Below, one piece after another: positions 8,815-17,546 of a stretch of 64,000 nucleotides of DNA. Position numbers and translations under genes: made by a program. Each line of letters begins with the position of its first letter. The first letter of the stretch is position 1. The stretch spans positions 1 to 64,000 of the forward strand of contig JABDFW010000007.1 in NCBI GenBank assembly GCA_013286305.1. The letters are read 5' to 3'. This stretch comes from Bacteroidota bacterium (lineage in GTDB: Bacteria > Bacteroidota > Bacteroidia > Chitinophagales > Chitinophagaceae). The notes beneath the pieces were generated by a model. The model was not told the DNA's origin and did no database searches. It saw only the letters and a program-made list of their open reading frames with translations.

Positions 8815-9189
8815 ATGCTATTAACCATACTCAACTCCATATTCCTATTGGCATTCTTAGCCTTTGCCTATGTTAATTTAAACGATAACGATGCATGGCT
8901 GTGGGTGCCTATATACATGGTAGCCGCCATTTGTTGCGGCCTTGCCATTTTTAAAATGTACTACCCCATGGTATATCTTGCCGCCATTGCATTTTATCTT
9001 GGTTATGCCGCCATACTCTTTTTTGCCAAAGACGGCGTGCGCGACTGGATAGTAAAATACAAACGCCCCAGCATTGTTGAGACCATGCAGGCCGAAAAGC
9101 CCTATATTGAAAAAACCCGCGAGTTTTTTGGATTACTTATTATAACCGGCGCTCTTGCAATAAATTATTTTGCAGCGGGAGGAGTTTAG
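8815..9189 (+). CDS. TMEM220-like small membrane protein
   Basis: A 124-residue protein with about four hydrophobic helices. The segment YVNLNDNDAWLWVPIYMVAA is characteristic of the transmembrane-220 family, which occurs in bacteria and animals without a known function. A TATATTTG box, a match to the Bacteroidota -7 consensus TAnnTTTG, ends at 8810, only 4 bases before the ATG. If it is used, the transcript would be nearly leaderless. No closer alternative start is visible. The gene appears monocistronic and follows the repeat tract directly. Confidence 0.82.
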   Translation: MLLTILNSIFLLAFLAFAYVNLNDNDAWLWVPIYMVAAICCGLAIFKMYYPMVYLAAIAFYLGYAAILFFAKDGVRDWIVKYKRPSIVETMQAEKPYIEKTREFFGLLIITGALAINYFAAGGV

Positions 9190-9308
9190 GAACTCACTAT
9201 AATCTCGTGGCGTATATTATACAACAAAGGTGCGGAGCAGTGGAGTTGCGATCAATAAAAATCCTCAAAATCCGATATATATCCACCTAAATCTCCGTCA
9301 AATCTCCG

Positions 9309-10421
9309 TCAAAAATAGCTCAGGTTGGTTTGTGGGGTCAGGGTTAAAACGGTTTCGTACATCAACTGGATGGTGCTTTCAATATCTTTTTTATGCAGCA
9401 TCTCAACAGTAGTATGCATATACCGCAGCGGTATAGATATCAACACCGACGGGCAGCCGTCGTTGGCATAAGCAAAGCTATCGGTATCAGTGCCTGTACT
9501 GCGGCTTAATGCCCGTAGCTGAACATCAATCTTGTTTTTTTCCGCCACGTCCTGCACCAGGTTAAGGAGTTTGTTATGCACTGCCGGGCCGTATGCCAGC
9601 GAGGGGCCTTTACCGCAAGCAACATCTCCTTCTACCATCTTGTTTATCATAGGTGTTTGGGTATCGTGGGTAACATCGGTAATAATGGCGATATCCGGTT
9701 TTATACGGCGTGCTATCATCTCCGCGCCGCGCAAACCTATTTCTTCCTGTACGGCGTTTACCACGTACAGCGCGAATGGCAGTTTCTTTTTATGTTCTTT
9801 TAAAAGCCTGGCAACTTCGGCTATCATAAAACCGCCAACACGGTTATCAAATGCGCGGCCTATATAATAGTCGTATGCCAATTCTTCAAACCCTTCCTCG
9901 TAGGTAACAACAGCGCCTATATGCACACCTAAGGCATCAATTTCCTTTTTGCTGCGGGCGCCGCAATCGAGAAAAAGGTTATCTACCTTGGGCTGGGTTT
10001 CTTTTTGGTCAGGGTTGCTTAAACGGGTGTGGATGGCAGGCCATCCAAAAACAGCTTTTACAGGCCCTTTTTTACCGTGGATCAGTACCCTTTTCGCGGG
10101 CGCCACCTGGTGGTCAACACCACCGTTCCTTTTAAGGTAAATAAGCCCTTCGGCGGTTATATAGTTTACAAACCAGCTAATTTCGTCGGCATGGGCCTCT
10201 ATCACTACTTTAAAAGTTTCTGCTGGGTTAATAACGCCAACGGCGGTGCCATAAGGATCGGTAAAACTGGTATCCACGTAGGGTTTTATATATTCAAGCC
10301 ACAACCTTTGGCCACCGCTTTCAAAACCAACGGGCGAAGGGTTGTTGATATAGTTCTTTAAAAACTCAAATGATTCCTTTGTAATGATGGACTTGCTCTT
10401 TACTTTTTTTTCTTTTGCCAT
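9309..10421 (-). CDS. M42-family metallopeptidase (aminopeptidase / endoglucanase-like)
   Basis: A 370-residue protein of normal M42 length with the family's metal and catalytic segments in order: EAHADEISW (His ligand), GRAFDNRVGG (bridging Asp), VQEEIGLRGAEM (catalytic Glu then ligand Glu), the Asp of IAIITDVTHD, and the C-terminal MHTTVEMLHKKD (His ligand). M42 enzymes are cytoplasmic dodecameric aminopeptidases that trim peptides; older annotations call them glucanases. There is no signal peptide. The first residues, MAKEKKVKSKS, are unusually basic. The gene is monocistronic on the minus strand. Confidence 0.92.
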   Translation of the reverse strand: MAKEKKVKSKSIITKESFEFLKNYINNPSPVGFESGGQRLWLEYIKPYVDTSFTDPYGTAVGVINPAETFKVVIEAHADEISWFVNYITAEGLIYLKRNGGVDHQVAPAKRVLIHGKKGPVKAVFGWPAIHTRLSNPDQKETQPKVDNLFLDCGARSKKEIDALGVHIGAVVTYEEGFEELAYDYYIGRAFDNRVGGFMIAEVARLLKEHKKKLPFALYVVNAVQEEIGLRGAEMIARRIKPDIAIITDVTHDTQTPMINKMVEGDVACGKGPSLAYGPAVHNKLLNLVQDVAEKNKIDVQLRALSRSTGTDTDSFAYANDGCPSVLISIPLRYMHTTVEMLHKKDIESTIQLMYETVLTLTPQTNLSYF

Positions 10422-10517
10422 AGTTCTTTCTTTATCAAAGTTCAGTTGTGCCGGTGCAGTACAAGAGTGCGACGCCCCGAAAGCCTCATACCGTTACCGC
10501 AGCCGGGTACATAAATA

Positions 10518-10747
10518 ATGCGCAAAGTATTTAATTAATATTGACTATCCGCATGTATAAACCTAAACAATTTGTAACAAACTTTGTGCTCGCCTGGATG
10601 ACTGGCCGGACGGGTTCTTTGTGATCATCCTTTGTGCGCTTTGTGGTAAAAAAGAAATCAAAACCACAAAGAGTCCCCAAAGAAGATACAACACAAAGAA
10701 CACTGAGGGTCATCTTGCTTATTATATGCGCAAAGTATTTAATTAAT
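10518..10747. mobile_element. MITE-like dispersed element, copy 1, with a 22-bp direct repeat at its borders
   Basis: The core (TTGACTATCCGCAT ... GTAACAAACTTTGTGCTCGCC ... CCGGACGGGTTCTTTGTGATC) is nearly identical to the element at 29783. A 22-base sequence starting ATGCGCAAAGTATTTAAT occurs at 10518-10539 and again at 10726-10747. The right copy overlaps the stop codon of the UbiA-like gene, so the element appears to have landed exactly at that gene's 3' end. There is no transposase inside, and the 60-residue ORF here is not credible. The element has internal complementary CTTTGTG/CACAAAG segments. Confidence 0.75.
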
Positions 10748-11638
10748 TAATAACATAGCTAAAATGCCACAAATTGCCTTAACAAGCATCAGGCCATCAA
10801 TAACGATAAGGTAGTACATGATTGACCTGCGCTCGTGCATTGAATACCCCACCATTAATAACAATATAAATGGAATGCTGTTTAAATAAATGCGTATTGG
10901 CGGGAAGTGATTAAGCATTGCAAACGGTATATAGCTAAGAAACCCCAAAATGGTAAGGGGCATAATAATATAAAAAAGGGTTTTACGCAGCCCTACCCTA
11001 ACCACAAATGTCTTAAGGTGTTTGTTGGAGTCTGAGGCGTAATCTTTAATATCGAACAAGATACCGAGTACAGATATATACATCAGGTTTTTTATGAATA
11101 AGAGAACACCAACTGTTGTAATTATATAGGGATGCCCGGTTTGCACCTGGTAAAATATAAGCGGGTAAACAGTAATACAGCCCGCCCAAACAAACCCTAT
11201 TACAAAGGGTTTTAGCCAGCCCGTTTGGCGGAGGTTATAGTGTTTGAAAGGAAAACCATAATACAACAATGCAACCAAAGGAAAAGCACTTATAACCAGC
11301 CACTGCCATGCCTTTATTTGAAAGATGTTTTTGCCATTATAAAATAAAATATAGGCTGTGGCAAGAATAATAATAATGAGGAATGCCGCCTGGTTTATTT
11401 TTACCCATTTGCGGTTATGGATATACCACTGCGTACGTTTATTGGGATTGTTAACAGATGCCTCGCCTGTATAAGCTTGTATGTAATATAAAACGGATGC
11501 CGCAAACAAAAAGATGTACCAGGCGATGCTATTCAGAGGGTATTGTTGCTGCATACTTGCCTCGATGGAAAGAGCAACTGTGCAAATACCGTAAAAATAA
11601 TTGCCAAAAAAAATAGCTGCTATAAGCTTCTTAAACAA
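10739..11638 (-). CDS. UbiA-like polytopic membrane protein with a degenerate first Asp motif
   Basis: A 299-residue protein with about eight or nine hydrophobic helices. The segment DIKDYASDSNKHLKTFVVRVG at about 195-215 resembles the second Asp-rich motif of UbiA prenyltransferases (normally D-x-x-D ... T-x-P-V). The position of the first motif reads YYIQAYTGEASVNNPNKRTQ, lacking the NDxxDxxxD residues. It may therefore bind a lipid diphosphate poorly, do different chemistry, or be a non-catalytic relative. The start is 4 bases downstream of the lipoprotein stop, so the two are probably co-transcribed. Its stop codon lies inside the direct repeat that borders the dispersed element. Confidence 0.68.
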   Translation of the reverse strand: MFKKLIAAIFFGNYFYGICTVALSIEASMQQQYPLNSIAWYIFLFAASVLYYIQAYTGEASVNNPNKRTQWYIHNRKWVKINQAAFLIIIILATAYILFYNGKNIFQIKAWQWLVISAFPLVALLYYGFPFKHYNLRQTGWLKPFVIGFVWAGCITVYPLIFYQVQTGHPYIITTVGVLLFIKNLMYISVLGILFDIKDYASDSNKHLKTFVVRVGLRKTLFYIIMPLTILGFLSYIPFAMLNHFPPIRIYLNSIPFILLLMVGYSMHERRSIMYYLIVIDGLMLVKAICGILAMLLIN

Positions 11639-11642
11639 GGGT

Positions 11643-12098
11643 CTATCTGTGAATTAGTACGATCTGCGGGGAAGTGATGGTGTCGCTGGTATGATTGGCC
11701 AGGTCGGTTAACGCAAACCTGAAAACACAGGTGTCATTCTGCCCCTGGCAGGCCGGCTCTTTAATGGCAGGATATGCAAGATTAGGGCCGTAGGAATAAG
11801 TTATATCTATCTCGCCTTTTGAATCTCCAACTTTAGGAACATCTGTGGGCATAGGATAAGCCTCCGCAAAATCGCTTGCCCCGCAGTTTTGGGTTATTTT
11901 TTGTACATAAATAGTGTTTTGAATATCCCCCTCCTTGTCAGTGTAATTAAGCTGAAATTCAATGCTTTCATTTGGATATAATACCGTTGGGCTAACGCCT
12001 TTAAAGGTTAACTGGGGTGTTGACGTAAAATTATTTTTATTACATGCCATTAAAACTGTGCCTGCTATCACCAACAGTATCAATATTTTTGCTTTCAT
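11643..12098 (-). CDS. Putative lipoprotein of unknown function
   Basis: The ORF track opens at 12128, but the ATG at 12098 gives a proper lipoprotein signal: MKAKILILLVIAGTVLMAC with the lipobox LMAC. The mature part is about 130 residues and contains NYTDKEGDIQNTIYVQ, a wording seen in beta-sandwich domains of Bacteroidota cell-surface lipoproteins. Several cysteines (NCGAS, PACQGQNDTCVF) could pair after export. I do not recognise a named family. The gene is divergent from the LuxE-like gene, with starts 47 bases apart, and lies 4 bases upstream of the UbiA-like gene. Confidence 0.75.
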   Translation of the reverse strand: MKAKILILLVIAGTVLMACNKNNFTSTPQLTFKGVSPTVLYPNESIEFQLNYTDKEGDIQNTIYVQKITQNCGASDFAEAYPMPTDVPKVGDSKGEIDITYSYGPNLAYPAIKEPACQGQNDTCVFRFALTDLANHTSDTITSPQIVLIHR

Positions 12099-12144
12099 CT
12101 TTATTACTTTCGCCTCAAATTTAAACAAAACAAACCATCACCCG

Positions 12145-13125
12145 ATGTTAGAAACTGTATTTGTTAACAATATTTTTGCTGAAACCGCTTCATTTGAAGA
12201 AAAAGCGCTTGCGCTTTTCCGGTACCAGTATGCAAATAATAACGTTTACAGGCACTGGTGTAGTATATTAAATGTTGATCCATCTTCAATAAAAAAGCTA
12301 TCATCCATCCCATTCCTGCCTATTTCCTTTTTTAAAACACACAGAGTTGTTTGCGGAAATTTTGAGCCGGATGTAATTTTTCAAAGCAGCGGCACAACAC
12401 AAACCACCAACAGCAGGCACTTTGTAAAAGATGTTAGCTTATATAAGCAAAGCTTTTTAACGGCGTTCAGTCATTTCTATGGCGAGGCAGGCCAGTGGTG
12501 TATCTTAGGTTTGCTCCCCTCCTACTTAGAAAGGAAAGATTCATCCCTTGTTATGATGGTGGATGAACTGATAAAACTATCCGGCGAGCCTGACAGTGGT
12601 TTTTACCTGTATGATATTGACAAACTTGCCCGCACCTTGCGACACCTGGAGAAGGCTGCCCAGCCAACCATTCTTATCGGGGTAACTTATGCGCTGCTCG
12701 ATTTTGCTGCACAGTACCCCATGCCATTAAAAAGTACCATCATTATGGAAACAGGCGGTATGAAGGGGAAAAGAAAAGAGTTAACCAGGCAGGAAGTGCA
12801 TTCAGCGTTGAAAGAGGCATTTGGCCTGCAACAGATCCATTCAGAATATGGTATGACGGAACTGCTTAGCCAGGCATATTCAAATGGTGATGGGCGCTTT
12901 GTTTGCCCGCACTGGATGAAAGTATTAGTGCGGGATGAGGAAGACCCGCTAAAAGTTAAAACAAGCGGCAAAGGCGTTCTTAACATCATAGACCTTGCCA
13001 ATATATACAGTTGCGCCTTTATAGCTACAGATGATGTTGGTATCATCGGAGATGATGGCAGTTTTGAAGTGTGTGGCCGGATGGACAACAGCGATATACG
13101 GGGCTGTAGTTTATTGGTGGTGTGA
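12145..13125 (+). CDS. LuxE-like acyl-protein synthetase / adenylate-forming enzyme
   Basis: The ORF track begins at 11962, inside the divergent lipoprotein gene. The ATG at 12145 gives 326 residues with no extension. Adenylate-forming features are visible: FQSSGTTQTTNSRHFV at about 80-95 is the phosphate-binding loop, ETGGMKGKRKELTR at about 195-208 and HSEYGMTELLSQAY at about 230-243 are later core motifs, and TDDVGI precedes the C-terminal part. LuxE-domain proteins activate acyl groups or transfer them to a protein thiol. Other Bacteroidota copies also sit next to surface-polysaccharide genes, as here, so it could supply an acyl decoration; this is inference. Confidence 0.85.
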   Translation: MLETVFVNNIFAETASFEEKALALFRYQYANNNVYRHWCSILNVDPSSIKKLSSIPFLPISFFKTHRVVCGNFEPDVIFQSSGTTQTTNSRHFVKDVSLYKQSFLTAFSHFYGEAGQWCILGLLPSYLERKDSSLVMMVDELIKLSGEPDSGFYLYDIDKLARTLRHLEKAAQPTILIGVTYALLDFAAQYPMPLKSTIIMETGGMKGKRKELTRQEVHSALKEAFGLQQIHSEYGMTELLSQAYSNGDGRFVCPHWMKVLVRDEEDPLKVKTSGKGVLNIIDLANIYSCAFIATDDVGIIGDDGSFEVCGRMDNSDIRGCSLLVV

Positions 13126-13206
13126 GAGGGATTCGGTAAGGGTTACAAAGAAAAAACAGAGTTATAATTCAAATAATTATCTTGCGGCGCGAAGATATAA
13201 GCAGAT

Positions 13207-13965
13207 ATGAAACGATTGATAAGGAAAATATTAAACAGGTATAATTACGATATTGTAAAGGTTGCAGGGTTGCAACCGCAGCCTGTTCCAGGTGATTTTG
13301 ATGATCATCATAAAATGGTATTGGCCAAAGTTGGAAAATTCACGATGACAAGCCCCGAAAGGGTTTTCAGTTTGGTTGAAGCAGTGCGCTATATTGAAAA
13401 AAACAACATAGAGGGCTCAATTGTTGAATGTGGCGTTTGGAAAGGCGGCAGTATGATGGCGGTTGCTGAGACGCTTAAAGTGACAGGAAATAAAAACAGG
13501 CAGTTATACTTATATGATACCTATGAAGGAATGAGCGCCCCTACGGAGCATGACAAGACCTTTTCAGGAGATAAAGCAGCCACGCTGTTAGAGATCGACC
13601 TGAATAAAGAAAAGAACCTTGTTTGGGCGTATTCTGCATTGGAAACTGTAAAGCAAAATATGCAGTCAACAGGTTACCCTGAAGATAAAATAACCTACGT
13701 AAAAGGCAAAGTGGAGGACACGATCCCACAAACAATACCGGGAAAAATTGCATTATTGCGTTTAGATACAGATTGGTACGAATCTACCCTGCACGAATTG
13801 ATTTATTTATTTCCCCTGCTGCAAGAGGGCGGCGTATTAATATTGGATGATTACGGGCATTGGGCCGGCGCTAAAAAGGCGGTTGATGAATATGTTGCCC
13901 AACATTCAATTCAAATTTTGCTTAACCGCATTGACGAAACAGGCAGAATTGCCGTTAAACAATGA
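13207..13965 (+). CDS. TylF/MycF-family O-methyltransferase
   Basis: A 252-residue protein with the TylF-type SAM fold: VECGVWKGGSMMAVAE at about 78-93, LYDTYEGMSAPT at about 108-119, LLRLDTDWYESTLHEL at about 183-198 and LILDDYGHW at about 213-221. The aspartates in the last two segments match the metal-binding residues of macrocin-type sugar O-methyltransferases. The likely substrate is a sugar hydroxyl of a surface glycan. The stop overlaps the start of the next methyltransferase by four bases (ATGA), which indicates translational coupling. Confidence 0.9.
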   Translation: MKRLIRKILNRYNYDIVKVAGLQPQPVPGDFDDHHKMVLAKVGKFTMTSPERVFSLVEAVRYIEKNNIEGSIVECGVWKGGSMMAVAETLKVTGNKNRQLYLYDTYEGMSAPTEHDKTFSGDKAATLLEIDLNKEKNLVWAYSALETVKQNMQSTGYPEDKITYVKGKVEDTIPQTIPGKIALLRLDTDWYESTLHELIYLFPLLQEGGVLILDDYGHWAGAKKAVDEYVAQHSIQILLNRIDETGRIAVKQ

Positions 13966-14678
13966 TAGTAATGGATTGGAAAAACATACCATACGCATTC
14001 AATCCAAACATAACCTACCCGGCTTATCTTACAAGGAACAGGCTGTTAAAAACAATCTCCTCTATTTCCCCGCAGTTGAAAGGCAGGCTGATGGATTTTG
14101 GCTGTGGCGCTAAACCGTATAAAACATTATTTACGGTTGATGAATATATAGGGGTTGATTTTGAAAACCCGGGCCACCCCCACTTGAATGAGCAAATTGA
14201 TGTTTTTTATAATGGGAAAAACATACCTTTTAATGACGGTCATTTCGACTCGGTTTTTAGTTCCGAAGTATTTGAACATATCTTTAACCCGGAAGAAATT
14301 CTTACAGAGATAAACAGGGTAATGAAGAAAGACGGTTTACTGCTTATTACCTGCCCATTCTCTATTTGCGAGCATGAAGTACCGAACGATTTTGCGCGTT
14401 ACTCATCCTATTCCATTAAATATTTGCTGGAAAAAAATGGCTTTGAAATAATAGAACAATATAAAACTGGTAACAGTGTAGAAACCGTGTGCCAGCTTTG
14501 GGTTATGTACATTCATCAGCACATAACACCCTATATAAGAAAAATACCGATCTTACGATCGGTATTCAGGTTTATAACTTATACCAGTATTAATTTAACT
14601 GCTTTATTATTCAGCAAGATCTTGCCGGCAGGTATGGATCTTTATTTGAACAATGTAGTGTTGTGCAGGAAGAAATAG
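13962..14678 (+). CDS. Class I SAM-dependent methyltransferase
   Basis: A 238-residue protein. Motif I is MDFGCGAKPYKTLF, followed by YIGVDFENPG, then FDSVFSSEVFEHIFNPEEIL and the post-core LLITCPF. These are the features of the Methyltransf_11-type fold common in glycan and lipid modification clusters. MIVMDWKN offers two starts, at 13962 (overlapping the TylF-like stop by four bases) and at 13971. A C-terminal hydrophobic part (FRFITYTSINLTALLFS) may touch the membrane. Its stop abuts the convergent lipoprotein gene with no spacer. Confidence 0.88.
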   Translation: MIVMDWKNIPYAFNPNITYPAYLTRNRLLKTISSISPQLKGRLMDFGCGAKPYKTLFTVDEYIGVDFENPGHPHLNEQIDVFYNGKNIPFNDGHFDSVFSSEVFEHIFNPEEILTEINRVMKKDGLLLITCPFSICEHEVPNDFARYSSYSIKYLLEKNGFEIIEQYKTGNSVETVCQLWVMYIHQHITPYIRKIPILRSVFRFITYTSINLTALLFSKILPAGMDLYLNNVVLCRKK

Positions 14679-15197
14679 TTACTGTGCCGGAATCATTTGG
14701 CCATATCGAACTGTTCCGTCTATGGCAAGGTAATACCAGTCATAATGCCCCTTATCAAGCTTTAAAATCATCGCGGTGAAATTTCCATAAGAATTATGTT
14801 CTAACATTATTGTCCCCTGGTCATTACCGAATATCCATGTTCCGGGAATATGATTTCCATTGTCATCAATTTCGTCAATTGTCCCATCCACATTCCAGGT
14901 TACCCGTTCATTATCCATATTAGTAATATTTCCCGAAGCCCCTCTCTGATATTGGAGAGTCCCGGGATTAGTGGTGTCAACGAACCCAATATAATATTTG
15001 CTATACATCCATTGATGGGCTGTAACATAATCAAAATTCGATCGTAAAGTGTCAGTAACCGTTACTTTTACTGTATCAGTAACAGTTGTTTTGGTAGTAT
15101 CTCTTATAATAACAGTAACCGTTACAGGGGGTGATGTCTTTGTACAGGATACAAAAAATATAAGCACTGCAAGGATAAGGGCGAGGGGTTTATACAT
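14679..15197 (-). CDS. Putative lipoprotein, lipocalin-like
   Basis: A 172-residue protein with a lipoprotein signal MYKPLALILAVLIFFVSC (lipobox FVSC). A Thr/Val-rich low-complexity linker follows (VTVTVIIRDTTKTTVTDTVK), then a domain containing TWNVDGTIDEIDDNGN and GTWIFGNDQGTIML. The second half resembles small lipocalin-like or META-like beta-barrels found in Bacteroidota lipoproteins, but I cannot name a family with confidence. It is inserted in antiparallel orientation inside the plus-strand glycan cluster, and its stop codon touches that of the methyltransferase. Confidence 0.72.
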   Translation of the reverse strand: MYKPLALILAVLIFFVSCTKTSPPVTVTVIIRDTTKTTVTDTVKVTVTDTLRSNFDYVTAHQWMYSKYYIGFVDTTNPGTLQYQRGASGNITNMDNERVTWNVDGTIDEIDDNGNHIPGTWIFGNDQGTIMLEHNSYGNFTAMILKLDKGHYDWYYLAIDGTVRYGQMIPAQ

Positions 15198-15284
15198 AAA
15201 TGTTTAATTTTGACGAAAATAACAAAAACTTATTCCTACTCACCTTAAAAGAAGTTTAATCTTTTTTAGCCTCTAAAGAAAACT

Positions 15285-16421
15285 ATGACTATTGCAATAA
15301 TTTCGATGATAAGAGATGCTTGGGGCGGAAGTGAAGAATTATGGGCTGTAATGGCTGAAAAGGCGATTGAAAATAACCATAAGGTCATTCATCTGTCCTA
15401 CAAATTTACACCCCTTCATCCTAAAATGCAGGTATTGATAGCAAAAGGCCTTATAACTTATTCGAGGCCATCATTCAAACCAAGTTCTAACACCCCTTTT
15501 TTACAACTTGCTGAAAAAGCAATCTTTTTTGTAAAAAAAAGGATGAATAATTCTTTTACAAAGGTATTCAATCACAACCCCGATATTGTTTTATACAATG
15601 GCACTTGTTATTCAATAGCAGAGGAGCACATCCTGCTAAAGCATTTAAATAAAGCAAAATGCAGGTTCTTTATTTTAGGGCATTTCAATAATGAAACGGG
15701 TTTAGGCTTAACACCAGGGTTAATACAAACTATCAGCCAGGCGTATCACACAAGTGAAAAGGTTTTTTTTATAGCACAAAGAAGTATCCAAAACGCAAAA
15801 AGGCATTTAGCAGCTAACATTCCTAACGCCCTTGTCGTTCGCAACCCCGTTAATATTGATTCTATTGAAATTATTCCCTACCCATCATCAGAAAAAAGTC
15901 AGTTTGCAATGGTTGGTAATCTTAGAATTGTACATAAGGGGCAGGATATTGCATTGGAAGTGTTGTCATCAAATAAATGGAAACAAAGGAATTGGCATCT
16001 TAATATTTATGGTTCGGGAGAAGATGAAGCTCATTTAAAAAGACTGGTTGATTTTTTTAGACTGAACGACAACGTTACTTTTCATGGCAGAGTAAACAAT
16101 ATTAGGGAAGTTTGGAAAACAAACCATGTATTATTAATGCCTTCACACATGGAAGGCATGCCCTTAGCTGTTGTAGAAGCAATGATATGCGGCAGGCCTG
16201 TAGTTGTAACAGATGTTGGCGGGAATACTGAGTGGATTGAAGAAGCGCAACAAGGCTTTATTGCAGAAGCGCCAACTGTGCATTCATTTGGCAATGCAAT
16301 GGAAAGGCTATGGGATGAAAAAAATAACTGGGAGAGCATAGGAAAAAGTGCACATGAAAAAGCAATGAAGTTGTACGACCCGGAACCTGGAAAAACTTTA
16401 TTGAATTTAATTACTGCATAA
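15285..16421 (+). CDS. GT4-type (GT-B fold) glycosyltransferase
   Basis: A 378-residue protein. The N-terminal half has SMIRDAWGGSEELWA and the C-terminal half the Glycos_transf_1 features: GNLRIVHKGQDIALEVL at about 205-221, HGRVNNIREVWK, then HMEGMPLAVVEAMICGRPVVVTDVGG at about 285-310, the E-x7-E-type donor-binding region of GT4 enzymes. The donor and acceptor sugars cannot be read from sequence. It opens a run of three plus-strand genes (GT, epimerase, GT) with spacings of 9 and -4 bases, a likely operon for building a surface glycan. Confidence 0.9.
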   Translation: MTIAIISMIRDAWGGSEELWAVMAEKAIENNHKVIHLSYKFTPLHPKMQVLIAKGLITYSRPSFKPSSNTPFLQLAEKAIFFVKKRMNNSFTKVFNHNPDIVLYNGTCYSIAEEHILLKHLNKAKCRFFILGHFNNETGLGLTPGLIQTISQAYHTSEKVFFIAQRSIQNAKRHLAANIPNALVVRNPVNIDSIEIIPYPSSEKSQFAMVGNLRIVHKGQDIALEVLSSNKWKQRNWHLNIYGSGEDEAHLKRLVDFFRLNDNVTFHGRVNNIREVWKTNHVLLMPSHMEGMPLAVVEAMICGRPVVVTDVGGNTEWIEEAQQGFIAEAPTVHSFGNAMERLWDEKNNWESIGKSAHEKAMKLYDPEPGKTLLNLITA

Positions 16422-16430
16422 ACAGAAATA

Positions 16431-17546
16431 GTGAAAAAACTTTTATTTGTATTTGGAACCAGGCCTGAAGCCATTAAAATGGCGCCCCTCATTCATGAAT
16501 GTAATAAGTACCCCCATGAACTTGAAGTAAAAATATGTTTAACCGGCCAGCACCGCGAAATGCTGCAGCAGGTTATGGATTTTTTTGAGATCAGGTCGGA
16601 TTACAACATTGACCTGATGAAACCTAACCAAACATTATTTGATATTACAGCCAGCGCTTTAAAAGGTATAGAAAATGTACTGAATGATTGTAACCCCGAT
16701 GTTGTGCTTGTACAGGGCGATACAACAACTGCGTTTGCCGGTGCATTGTCTGCATTTTATAAGCAAATTAAAGTGGCGCATGTTGAAGCGGGCCTTCGCA
16801 GTCATAATAAATATGCCCCCTTCCCCGAGGAAATAAACCGGAAAATGACAGGGGTTATAACCGACTTTCATTTTGCACCAACACCTGCTGCCGCGCACAA
16901 TCTTTCATTAGAAAACATTCGTGAAAATGTATTTGTTACAGGCAATACGGTTATTGATGCATTGCTGTGGGCGGTACAAAAAGTAAGGGGTGATAAAAAG
17001 TTTGAAGAAAATTTCCGTTTTCTTGATTTTTCTAAAAAAATAATTCTTGTAACAGGCCACCGCAGGGAGAATTTTGGAGAGCCATTTGAAAATATCTGTG
17101 ACGCCCTGGCTTATTTATGCGAAACCTACAAAGACATACAAATCGTCTATCCGGTTCACTTAAACCCCAATGTGCAGGAAGTAGTAAAAAGAAAATTGAG
17201 CGGTAAGCAAAATATTTTTTTGATAGCCCCATTAGATTATCCAAATCTTGTATGGCTTATGGATAAAAGTTATTTTGTTATAACCGATTCCGGCGGCATA
17301 CAGGAGGAAGCGCCGTCGCTCGGCAAACCCGTACTGGTAATGCGTGATGTAACGGAACGAATGGAAGGCGTTGAAGCAAAAACAGCTATGCTTGTAGGCA
17401 CCTCAAAAGAAAAAATAATTACTGAAGCTTCAAAATTGATTGATAATATGCACGCCTATGAAACAATGTCCAAGGCCGTTAATCCTTACGGTACAGGCAA
17501 TAGCGCGGCGGAAATTGTGACAATTCTAAAAAGCCTGGAGAAATGA
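16431..17546 (+). CDS. wecB: Non-hydrolysing UDP-N-acetylglucosamine 2-epimerase
   Basis: A 371-residue protein, normal for WecB/MnaA. It has FGTRPEAIKMAPLIHE at residues 6-21, VLVQGDTTTAFAGAL, VEAGLRS, ILVTGHRRENFGE and DSGGIQEEAPSLGKPVLVMR, which include the UDP-binding and catalytic segments. It interconverts UDP-GlcNAc and UDP-ManNAc, a precursor of ManNAc-containing polysaccharides. The start is GTG at 16431, nine bases after the preceding stop. No UDP-ManNAc dehydrogenase (WecC) is next to it, so ManNAc itself may be used or WecC may be elsewhere. The end overlaps the next glycosyltransferase by four bases. Confidence 0.95.
   Translation: MKKLLFVFGTRPEAIKMAPLIHECNKYPHELEVKICLTGQHREMLQQVMDFFEIRSDYNIDLMKPNQTLFDITASALKGIENVLNDCNPDVVLVQGDTTTAFAGALSAFYKQIKVAHVEAGLRSHNKYAPFPEEINRKMTGVITDFHFAPTPAAAHNLSLENIRENVFVTGNTVIDALLWAVQKVRGDKKFEENFRFLDFSKKIILVTGHRRENFGEPFENICDALAYLCETYKDIQIVYPVHLNPNVQEVVKRKLSGKQNIFLIAPLDYPNLVWLMDKSYFVITDSGGIQEEAPSLGKPVLVMRDVTERMEGVEAKTAMLVGTSKEKIITEASKLIDNMHAYETMSKAVNPYGTGNSAAEIVTILKSLEK

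Noticed and set aside
10531-10713. 60-residue ORF inside the dispersed element
   Set aside because: The homologous copy at 29.8 kb does not keep the frame, so it is not coding.
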